From assembly GCA_018806915.1 (NCBI GenBank), contig JAGKQI010000043.1, positions 868,001 to 932,000 of the forward strand: DNA of 64,000 nt, read 5' to 3'. This document shows, piece after piece, positions 55,580 through 64,000 of this stretch. The number at the start of each line of letters is the position of its first letter. Position 1 is the stretch's first letter. The notes below the pieces were generated by a model. That model was given only the letters and a program-made list of their open reading frames with translations. It searched no databases and was not told where the DNA came from. The position numbers and the translations under genes are program-made. This DNA is from Phytophthora colocasiae. Lineage: Eukaryota > Oomycota > Peronosporomycetes > Peronosporales > Peronosporaceae.

Positions 55580-58513
55580 AGATGGACGTGCCCGACGCGA
55601 AGGTATTCAAGGCTCTCTGGCGTAAGCTGTAAAAGGCGGGGTGGAAGGCGAGGAAGCCGAGGGACCTGAGCGTGGACTTCACGTATGTGAAACCTGGAGT
55701 AACCGGACGACTTGACGCTTCCAAACGGGGCGAAAACCACTTCGTTGGTACGTTTTATTATGCGCTGTCTAGAAGCTTACTGATCTAATGTATACGTTCT
55801 GTTTAGGGGAGAAGGAGCTAGTAGCATTTGCAATGCGCTCTGGACTCCAAGAACTCGAACTACCTGTTTCTGCTTCATCTACTCTCGCCAACTCAACACA
55901 GCCAGTGACTGTAGATCAGTCGCAAGCCGCGATAAGACCATCTCAGCACCAAGGGCGGCTAGTACCAGCTCCGCCTGAATCGGCATCACTGGAAACTGTG
56001 CCTGCTTCCGCGAGGATCAGAACTCAGTCAGGTGAGAAGGCGCAGAATTTGTTATTCCGTTTGGTACAGAATAATGTATTCCGGTTGATACAGAATTAGC
56101 TAATCGGTAATGTACAGAACAAACTGCACAGGCAAGCGAGATCACTGAGGTTCCAGATGAAGAGGACGAGGAGATGAAGAGCGACGAAGGTGGTGAGGGT
56201 GATATTGACATCTTTGATACAGACCGCTTTATGGAGGCACTGCGGTCGGAGCGCCTGTTTGGTCCTGTTGTCCCAGATGATATAAATTTGTGTGCTGCCG
56301 GTGAGGAAGATGATGAAGACGAAGATGCCGATGAAAATGGCGAAGCGTTGGGTGTGCCTGTGGCTCCTGTTGAGTACGAGAGCAAAGTGGAGTCTGACGA
56401 CGACTTGAAGACGATAGTGACGCGTTTGCACAAGATGACGATGCCATGAGACGTCTGCGGTGGCGCATATTCGACCATCACAGAAGTGGTAAGGCTGTCT
56501 TATACAGAATAGTGTTGGCGGTATATTCCTAACTCCGTATTGTATGGGATGCAGATGAACTACAATTGAGTGGCGCCACTGATCTCTACAGCGGGTCGTA
56601 TGGTGTCACGAAATCGGCAGCTGCATTCCCGAAGTCACCGCTAGGAATGTTTTTTTTTACTTCCTTCCAAAGGCGCTGTGGGTGCACATTGCCAGCGAGA
56701 GTGACGCGTACCGCCAGGAGTGTATTCCAGGTGCAGCCGAGAAGATACGCATGAAGCAGCTCGAAGCACAAGCGAAGGACCCATCGAAGACGGTTCAGCC
56801 CCTTACTGATATTAAGCTCAAGCTGGAACGTGTGAAGCCTATCAAGCACGAGATTCTACATGTCATTGGGCTTCTGGCTGCAAGGACACTCTGCAGTCAC
56901 ACGGACGGCTTAGAGAAGCATTGGTCAACTCGCGAGGACGGAGCTGTTCCCCGAGGAACATTCAGTCGCTACATGAAACGTGAACGCTTCCGTATCAAGG
57001 TACCTTTATTTTGCAAGCAACTCAACAGGTGCGGCGGCTCACACGACAAGGTATGGAAAGTCCGTCCAATTCTCCAAGCATTGGAGAAAACGTTTCGGCG
57101 CGGCTATCGCTTGGGCGCGCGAGTAAGCTTTGATGAAGGCACAATTCCTAACCGCAGCCAGTTCAATCCGATTCGAGTCTACAACAAGGATAAGCCGCAC
57201 AAGTACGGCACGAAATGCTATATGACGTGTTGCGCTGAGACGGGCTATTGTTCGAGGTGAGAGAGCTTTGAATTTCACACAGAATAGGTCATTTTGGCTT
57301 GTACAGAATAAGCTGTTTCCCGCTTTTCCTATTATATTCTGTATCGTACAGAGTAAGTTGCTAACTGCTTATCGTTTCACGCTGTATTCTGTATTGTACA
57401 GAATGGAGGTGTACTTGGGTAAGGTGAAGGACAAGAAGAAGGCTAAAGGTGTGGCGCAGAAAGCTGTTATTCGAAACTTGGCCAAGACTTTCGACGGGCA
57501 GCCAAGAAGAAGACTTATTATCGCCGACAACTTCTACTCTTCCTGTGCTTTGGCACTCCGTCTTCGGGATATGGGTTTCTACTATGTCGGCACCCACCGG
57601 AACGACCGTCTCGGATGGCCGAAATCTCTTGAATTCGCGCCCTGCGTACATGCCACGCGGGACCTACAAGATTGCCCAAGATGTTGATCACCCAGAGCTT
57701 GTAGCGTTGGCGTGGATGGACTCTTCACCGGTGCACATGATATCAATTGGCTGCTCAACTATCTCAACGTCGGTCACTAGGCGGAACAAAGCCACCGGGG
57801 ATCTGGAGAAAGTGTCGTGCCGTGCCCCCAACTAGTTGCGAATTATCACGCTGGGATGGGTGGGGGTAGACACGCATGTCCAGCTACGACTGCAAAGCTA
57901 CTCGCTGCAACAGTGTGTCGCCTTCAAGAAGTATTATCGCCAGCTTTTTGTGGGGTTTGTGGATATGGCCATGGTGAACGGCGTTATTATTCACAAGCTT
58001 GTGGTGAAGAAGAGCGGACACCAAGTACCCACGCACGCCGAGTACATGGGTAGATTGCATCGTGAGCTTATGGGGGTGAGCGCGGCGACCTTTGAGGCCA
58101 ACATGAACGCTGAGGAGCTGGTCTCCGTTCCGATACCCACTGGATAGCACCGCCTCTGCAACAACACCAACAAGTACAGACGCAAACGCCGGCAGCATTC
58201 CTGCAAGGTGTGCTCTGCGCTGGCTGAGCCGAACACGAAAAACTTTGAAACCAGTTTCTACTGCCCGTCTTGTGAGCTGCTTCGTGGTGGCTACGTGCCG
58301 CTCTGCGCGAAGGTGCGCTGAGAAGACACTGGCAATACTCTCACTTGCAGCCAGATCTGGCACACAGTGTGGGGGTGCGGCTCGCTAATTCCAGCGCATT
58401 TGACAAAGAACATCCGCTACAGAAAGCGTAAGCACGAAGACGTCGAGAGTGACGGGTCCGATGACGAGGAGGAGCACGATGTCGACTACTTGGACCAAGG
58501 AGATAGCGATTAG
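55580..58513 (+). pseudogene. piggyBac transposase (DDE_Tnp_1_7-like), intron-containing, degenerate
   Basis: It starts near MDVPDAKVFKALW (55580). Recognisable parts are: an intron at 55745-55806 (GTACGT...TTTAG); an acidic linker; KVWKVRPILQALE; the first catalytic Asp in SFDEGTIP; KPHKYGTKCY; the second Asp in IADNFYSS; the third Asp in GMGGVDTH; and a C-terminal Cys-rich region (CKVCSAL, YCPSC, then an acidic tail to 58513). In-frame stops at 55630-55632, 58145-58147 and 58319-58321, plus frameshifts, disable it. Introns near 56030-56130, 56490-56555 and 57255-57405 are packed with TACAGAATA motifs. Confidence 0.75.
57337..57403. repeat. Internal piggyBac palindromes
   Basis: Two further copies of TTCTGTATNGTACAGA (57337-57353, 57387-57403) lie in a transposase intron and match the palindromes at both element ends. 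More half-sites (TACAGAATA) lie at 56040-56095, 56499, 57277 and 57301. Confidence 0.75.
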
Positions 58514-58868
58514 TACCACAGCAAATTAATTCCATGAATGCTGCTTTCCAACTTTTCGTGAATGTGAGTCCGCCACGTGCAGCTCCCCCCGTGAAGCGAC
58601 GATCGCAATCGACGGGGGAATCAACTGCGGGAGGTATGTCTGATACGTAGAAGCCAAAAGCAGTTATCAAAATTGACAGCTGATGGGAAAAATGAGTCTT
58701 TATGGTAGTATTCGTCGCGTCTGTGCCTCGATTTCGCAACGTTTTCGTCACGTCTCCCTGGGAAGGGCTTGAAACAGATAAAGTGTTGCAATCCTCTGTC
58801 TATAGTTTATTCAAAGCAACTACCTCTTCTGTATTATACAGAATAAGGACCGGCGTTAAAACGGTTAA

Positions 58869-59566
58869 TGCGTCAACAGAATTCTACCGAGGGAAGGCCA
58901 AGACCAAGTCATGGGTCGAAGATCGAAAGTGGCTTGAACGCAATTGGTCTGAATTGGACTCGGATGTTGACTTTCTCGTGAAGGAAACGCAAACTTGGTG
59001 TAACGCGCGAAACTGTCCGAAAGCGCCATCAATCTCTCGCCAACGAAGTGATCTCGAAGTTTACAAAACTGTTGTCTTCGCAGCGCGTTCGGTACAGGTG
59101 TTACAAGGTCATAACTCCTTTCGAAGAACTGGTCGGAAGTGTTTGTCGTGGGTGGCTCTCTGACAGTTCGATTGAGCTCTGCTTGAGTGAAATTGCAGCA
59201 TCCGCGGGGTGTTGTTGCGTGTTGTCTTTGATTTTATGGCAAATTGGTTGCGAGAAGGGCTACGAGGATTTATTGATCGCTGGCACAAGTCATCAAATCC
59301 CGGGAGTCGATCCAGTTACCTAGGTGGATGCCCCACAACAACCTGATAACTCTAGTTGTGGTGCTTTGACCGTCGCTCACGAGCATTGCGTCGTTGCTGG
59401 GAACGGAGACCTGCATTACTACAATGATAGCAAGACAGATGTCGACGTAATTCGCTTGCGGATGCTAAGGTTGATGCTGTTGCGGTCCCGCAAGCGCCGA
59501 ATGCCGAACGTTGATGCTTCTACAGCAGCCGAAATTGATCAGAAACTCCAGGATCAGCTCAAGTAG
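58869..59566 (+). pseudogene. Ulp1/C48-like cysteine protease remnant
   Basis: Pieces read GWLSDSSIELCLSEIA (59140-59190), the usual WLxDxxI start of the Ulp1 fold, and later PQQPDNSSCGAL (59330-59365), the Gln-Asp-Ser-Cys-Gly catalytic Cys region. A TAG at 59321-59323 separates them in the same frame, and the His/Asp part between is shortened. C48 proteases of this kind are often carried by Mutator-like and other elements. The fragment abuts the piggyBac right end. Confidence 0.5.
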
Positions 59567-59953
59567 TCATGTGAATCTGTGTAAACAATTAATACAGCTC
59601 CACTCCACTACGTAGTTTCTTAATTTATTTACTGCCATCTCTAGCAGCACTCCAACTGACATCATACCGTCTTGAACCACGCCATCACTACCCAAACCAG
59701 AGTCCATAGTGTACAAGCATTCCTCATTCTCCTCGATCCGGGACATCAGCTCCATCTGAACCCTGAGTATTTGTCCCAGTATATCTCCGATCTCATCCAG
59801 CTTGCGTCTTGTGTCCGTGAGCTCTTCGCGTCTTGCTCGTACCAGTTCATGTGATAGCGATCTTCTATCCATCGTCGTGAGGCCCTTGTGTGTAGTTGAA
59901 AAACGAGGAGTGTGAAGAATGTGTGGCACATGGACATGAAGTGTAACACACAC
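59567..59953 (-). CDS. Small coiled-coil ORF of unknown function
   Basis: 128 codons are open. The likely start is the internal Met in MDRRSLSHELVRAR (about 59872), which gives a Lys/Arg/Glu-rich helix (RRKLDEIGDILGQIL, RVQMELMSRIEE). It runs tail-to-tail with the Ulp1-like remnant. It may be a transposon accessory or chance. Confidence 0.3.
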   Translation of the reverse strand: MCVTLHVHVPHILHTPRFSTTHKGLTTMDRRSLSHELVRARREELTDTRRKLDEIGDILGQILRVQMELMSRIEENEECLYTMDSGLGSDGVVQDGMMSVGVLLEMAVNKLRNYVVEWSCINCLHRFT

Positions 59954-60900
59954 ACTACTGTGTGGTACACATTTCTCTATGTGTAGAGCAATTCAATGTG
60001 TTCTATTGCTCAAGTGATGACGACGGCGACGTGACAGTGATATATTATAAATTATGGTTAAAATCTTTGTTTTGAGGTTGCTTTAGGCGATATGGTTGCG
60101 CTAATTCGTGTCGTGCTGTCGTTGTATTGTTGCGGTAACGCCGTTCGAATCTGGCTGCATGGTTCTCTTGTATTCTGGAAGTTTGCGCGCACTGGATCTC
60201 GCTTTCTCCCATATTGAAAATCCTGGCCCTAGCCAGCGTTGTACAACACAATATGACTGAATAGAGCATGTTATATGGTATTTTTGGAAATTCAAATTTA
60301 CGTAAAATCGCACTTAACCCTTTTGTGAAGAAGCGGTGCATTGTGAAGCTGTGACTCTGCAAATTTTCTATGGACTGCCGGATCCCAGAGCCAGAGCGGC
60401 ACTGAGGATATTACTGGTCCAAATGATTTCAGGGTTAAGGCACAATTGTGGGTGCCAAGGGACAAGGGCAAGCCTGGGAAGGGGTTGCCGACTCCAAAAG
60501 ATGGAAACGACTTGAAAAGATCCTGACATACTCCGGAAGATGCACTCCAGATGATTCGAACACCGAAACCAAGTGACTGTTCGGTAACGCCATGACCAAG
60601 GGGTTCTATTTTTGGAGTATATGCGAGACCCAAATTATCAAGTCGAAGGTTCGAAGTGGAGGTTAACGTTTGACTATCGGAGACTGTCTGGTTTGTACCC
60701 AGTATCCTGGTTGAGTCTCGGGTATACTCAAGGCCATATATTTCCGACCGACCAAGACGACCGACGATGATGTGTCCAGAGCCAGCTGGAATTCTTCCGT
60801 GTTCTTTGACTCTATGGTATTCTACTGAAACGCAAGCCTCTTCCTGATGAGACGCCCCTACTACATAGTGAAACCAAGTATATTTTTGCATGTTTAGCTA
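59954..60900. other. Unassigned segment
   Basis: GGTTGC repeats recur near 60070-60095. A minus-strand open frame of 197 codons (60891-60298) has no recognised motif and a Gly/Ser/Pro-rich composition; I cannot support it as a gene. The segment lies between decayed DNA transposons and an LTR. Confidence 0.4.
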
Positions 60901-61876
60901 GTGCTAGCTATTATACATTAAAGAGAGTTCAATTTGCCACCAAGGGCGCAAGTGCAAAGTCTTGGAAGGTGTTCCCAAGACACACTGTGAGGAGCCGTGG
61001 ACCAGCCTCGAGAAGAGGGCTTCACGTGTAGCCGAACAAGCGCCAGGCCGCGTCGACAAGCGTCACCGCCGCGTGAATCTCCGCCAGGGTAAGACCAAGT
61101 TGGAAAGGTGATCCGGGCGGCGTATCCCGGGCGTGACCCCTTCCATTTCATATTCCAGTTGATACTTTCGGGTATTATTTCATATTATAACTGCGTTTTG
61201 GGAGGTTAGTGGTAGTCACCCCTAAAATTGATTGATTTGACTGCTTGTGCGTTTGGACTGTATTGGTTGTGTGTGTTCTTAAATACTACATAGTATTTGG
61301 GACATATATATTGGATTCTATTCTTCCGGAGATTCCTAGTGAATCTATCGGAAGTGGTGCGCTGTTTAAAGAGCCCCGGAACTGTGCCAGTGTTCCGGAC
61401 TTTGTTCTAGTCGTACTGGCATTTGGAGTGCCCACCGCTCGAGGGCCGAAAAGAATAAGAAGCGGTTGTATATTTTGGTTTAACTCTCTTGTATATTTGG
61501 TTAACTGTTGGAGGGGAAGTACTTTGCCCATAAGTGCTTACCCACATTCGGACTAATTAACCACCGTTTGGGAAGTGTTTATTTGGTTAGCACTCTCCCT
61601 CCGGATCTAGTTCTACAATCTTTTGGAGATAACACTTTCGGTGCAGACTCCTCGCGTTCGAAGACAAACGACACCTACGAGGGTAGTCACAAGGTCACAC
61701 GCCAAGCCACTTTCCGGACACCCATTTGGACATCGGAAGGTGGTGCTGACTCACTCCAACTGGACACCTTACTACTAACTCTCTTTTGGAGTTTTTAGTG
61801 TCTGGGTTGTTCCTTTTGGACGGCACACTATACGCAACCCCCTGGGCGGTCAAAAGTGTTCACCCACTTCGCCACA
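60900..61876 (+). repeat. LTR of a second gypsy family (B), left edge uncertain
   Basis: The right edge is fixed by the CCACA end followed two bases later by a tRNA-matching primer site. Parts resemble the family A LTR: AGAGTTCAATTTGC near 60925, an AAAGAATAAGAA(G)CGG-type string near 61450, and CACTATACGC near 61827. The families are therefore related but diverged. The left edge is a guess, since no second copy is in the window. Confidence 0.6.
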
Positions 61877-61878
61877 GC

Positions 61879-61903
61879 TGGTGCGCGTGCCCGGATTCGA
61901 ACC
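61879..61903 (+). other. tRNA primer-binding site of gypsy family B
   Basis: The site begins TGGTGCGCGTGCCC and ends GGATTCGAACC. Its reverse complement is a perfect tRNA 3' end: T-loop GGTTCGAATCC, 5 nt of T-stem, 7 nt of acceptor stem, discriminator A and CCA. The tRNA identity is not assigned. It lies 2 bp after the LTR. Confidence 0.9.
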
Positions 61904-61989
61904 GAGGATATCACCGAGGTATGTTTTTTATATTTTGTTGATTAGTTTTGGGGGATTGATTGCTTGCTAACTTTCCAAGTGTGGTTGTT

Positions 61990-62316
61990 ATGACTGGAAG
62001 TGGAAGTGGAAGCACGCGCAAAGGAGGAGGCGACGCGTCTTTAAGTGGAATGACTACGAGATCGTCGCGTCGGTTGAAGGGGCAGCAGCCTGATGAGCAT
62101 GAAGATTTGGATGCAGTTATCAGAAGAAATCGTCAGGCGAATGCTGCGAAGCGGAAGGCTGCTCTGGAAGCCAAGGAAGCGAAGGAAGCACTGGAAGAAG
62201 AAGAAGAAGAATCTGAACCAGATCAACTGGACGCGCACCTCGCGAGCCAGGAGGATAGTGGCTCGGAAGAGTCTTCGGGAGAAGAAGGTGATCCTGAGCA
62301 GGAGGAAGACTCTTGA
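61990..62316 (+). CDS. gag: First ORF (gag start) of gypsy family B, interrupted
   Basis: From the ATG at 61990, 108 codons encode a basic start (SRRLKGQQ), an Ala/Lys/Glu helix (AAKRKAALEAKEAKEAL) and an acidic tail ending at 62316. It has no zinc knuckle, so it is either a short leader ORF or a gag cut by a stop. The family A LTR begins 92 bp further on and separates it from the rest of its element. Confidence 0.5.
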   Translation: MTGSGSGSTRKGGGDASLSGMTTRSSRRLKGQQPDEHEDLDAVIRRNRQANAAKRKAALEAKEAKEALEEEEEESEPDQLDAHLASQEDSGSEESSGEEGDPEQEEDS

Positions 62317-62408
62317 TATCTTGGAGTGCCTTGTACTCTCCACATGATCCTTCGTGATACCGGTGACAATAGTCACATTGGCGAGTCTGGCAGAATCGGA
62401 CCGGATGT

Positions 62409-64000
62409 TGACATGATGTTAATTCCGATTTTCGAGCGACAGGTGGATATTACGTTACGATGTGATTGGTTATACTATGGGTTATAAGCGAAAGGGACTT
62501 TGGGACGCGGCCGCACCCGTGCGACATCTGTGGAAGATTGTGGATAAACCTTCGCCTGACTGTAAAGGGGCCCAAAGGACCAGAAGTGTACTTCAGAGTG
62601 TGCACAACTCTGAAGGTCGACTACACTCCGTCTGGTCACCGGACTTTCCCCGACGATGAGTGCCTAAGTTCTGGCGGAAAGTCTCTCAGAAGAACGTATC
62701 TCTGAGAGACCTCATCCCGTTACCGTCCAGCGCGACGATGGATGGTTCAAGGATTCACAATATATACCCGCAGAGACCAAGTATCGCGCGCCGGACGCCG
62801 CGCACCCGCGCAACCCTCAAGATCTTCATGTACGTTGAAGCATTAGTGCTCCGTATTCTGGTTTCGTATTCAAGACTCTGGTATCTCTAACTCTGAGTGA
62901 CCAAGACTCTGAAAAACCAAGTGATATCAGACTCTGAAAACCAGGATACCAGACTCTGAAACCACCGAAGATTCAAGACCATACTGAAACCAAGTGAACC
63001 CAAGTTCAAGTCACGCATTCAAGTGATTACTGACCTGCACATCCCCCGTAATGACGTCTCTACCTGTCAACCCATCGAGATCGGCTGCACAGACTGCATA
63101 CTGAGACCAAGTCAAAGTACCAGATGTATACAAAGACCAAGAGTACCTGGGATATGAAGACTGACTGCATAAAGGACGCAAAAGACGACAAGAAGGAGAG
63201 AGTTACCAGAGATATATGATAGTTATGAGGAAGATAAACGATAAACAGAGTTCAATTTGCTTGCTACTGCACAAGTCCGCTTGAGAGGTATTCAAGCCAC
63301 TGCGTCATCACGTACGTCGTGTGATCTCCACCAAATTCAATCCCCTTAGGTGGAGATCAGGTAACATAGAGACCTGAAAGGACCCGCCTATTCCATATCC
63401 TAGTTGGGTCGTTTGTTTTGTCTCTAGCGGTAGCCCATTTCATATTGCTCGTTTGGACAGGCTCTGGAAACTAGACAGTCGTTTTCAGAGTGCAAGGTAG
63501 ACTGTTATATATAACCGATTGTATTGGCTTATATTTTCCCTCTATACTAGAGGGTGGTGTGCGAACGTAAAGGGATACCAGACAGACCAGGTGTCTGGTA
63601 ACGAGTCCCTAGTTGACCTGGAGTGTTAGCCCACCGTTCAAGGGCCTAGAAAGAATAAGAACGGCTGTATATATTTGTATATTTTCGAACTCTGTATATT
63701 GGTTGTTTATCTCTGAAAGTCAGGTATCTCGGTTCTGGATCTGTGATATTCAGACACCGATTTCAGACTTTCTCTGGTACATTAACCCCTTTTCGACCGC
63801 CGACTTCCTGGAAACCACCTTGGTTCCCAGAGATTCCGACTCCCGAACGCTCCTGGAAGGATTTCCTGAATACCGACACCAGACTCCAAGGGAACCCCAA
63901 CTACTCTTCACAACACATTCTCAGACTCCGGCGAGGGTCATATTTCCGAAGACAACGAACCCACGAGGATACCGCAAGGTACCACACGCCAACCTACCGT
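62409..64000 (+). repeat. LTR of gypsy family A, second copy, runs off the window
   Basis: It starts with the same TGACATGATG as 8338 and stays aligned to the right edge. The window stops before the end of the LTR, so whether this is a solo LTR or a full element inserted into family B cannot be told. Confidence 0.85.

Larger units (their letters stand above)
55275..58864 (+). mobile_element. piggyBac-like DNA transposon, 3.6 kb
   Basis: It is bounded by TTAA on both sides (55271-55274 and 58865-58868), the obligatory piggyBac target. The ends are inverted: CCCTCGTAACGCCG on the left, and CCGTTTTAACGCCG read inward from the right. Each end carries the same near-palindrome TTCTGTATTATACAGAA (55291-55307, 58827-58843). 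A decayed piggyBac transposase fills the middle. Confidence 0.8.

Noticed and set aside
60298..60891. 197-codon minus-strand frame as a gene
   Set aside because: No motif, odd composition and a position between transposon remnants; kept only as part of an unassigned segment.

Overview
The window looks like a repeat-rich part of an oomycete genome, most likely Phytophthora or a close relative. The evidence is a set of Crinkler (CRN) effector genes with the LFLAK-type and HVLV-type N-terminal motifs, short GT-AG introns, and a dense nest of Ty3/gypsy, Ty1/copia, non-autonomous LTR, Mutator-like, Merlin and piggyBac elements. Almost nothing is single-copy host sequence. The host-derived genes seen are six CRN copies (one intact) and two truncated copies of the Golgi tethering subunit COG3.

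Layout. 1-10010: 3' part of a Ty3/gypsy element (pol on +, a long antisense gene on -, then a 1.67 kb 3' LTR) whose LTR truncates CRN copy 1 (10011-11603, -). 12302-15489: CRN copy 2 (-), split by a 1.85 kb Mutator-like element with 9-bp target duplications and a captured PDZ-like exon, and cut at its N-terminal side by an LTR. 15490-20671 and 33222-38353: two copies of a minus-strand LTR element with a gag zinc knuckle but no pol. 20728-33221 and 38410-53125: two copies of a block reading CRN(-), copia(+) with an antisense gene, COG3(+), CRN(-), spaced about 17.7 kb apart at its left end. The block was duplicated in tandem, and the junctions lie in the LTR element. The second block later gained two Merlin insertions and ends in the only intact CRN (51104-53125, 673 aa).

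53126-60900: decayed DNA transposons, namely a FAR1-type Mutator transposase remnant split by a small MITE, a 3.6 kb piggyBac element bounded by TTAA, and a Ulp1-like protease remnant. 60900-62408: LTR, tRNA primer-binding site and first gag codons of a second gypsy family, interrupted at 62409 by another LTR of the first gypsy family, which runs off the window.

The most unusual signals are: (a) both the gypsy and the copia element carry an antisense gene between pol and the 3' LTR. In the copia it is open in both copies although the surrounding pol is broken, and it can be spliced across a 76-bp intron to a 395-aa protein with a basic tail, a chromodomain-like region and a papain/OTU-like Cys/His/Asp pattern. 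(b) The gypsy pol carries two RNase H modules, the first catalytically degraded and the second complete. (c) The flanks of the LTR element show that the CRN block was amplified by exchange between two LTR insertions. All functional calls are from reading the sequence; no database search was run.
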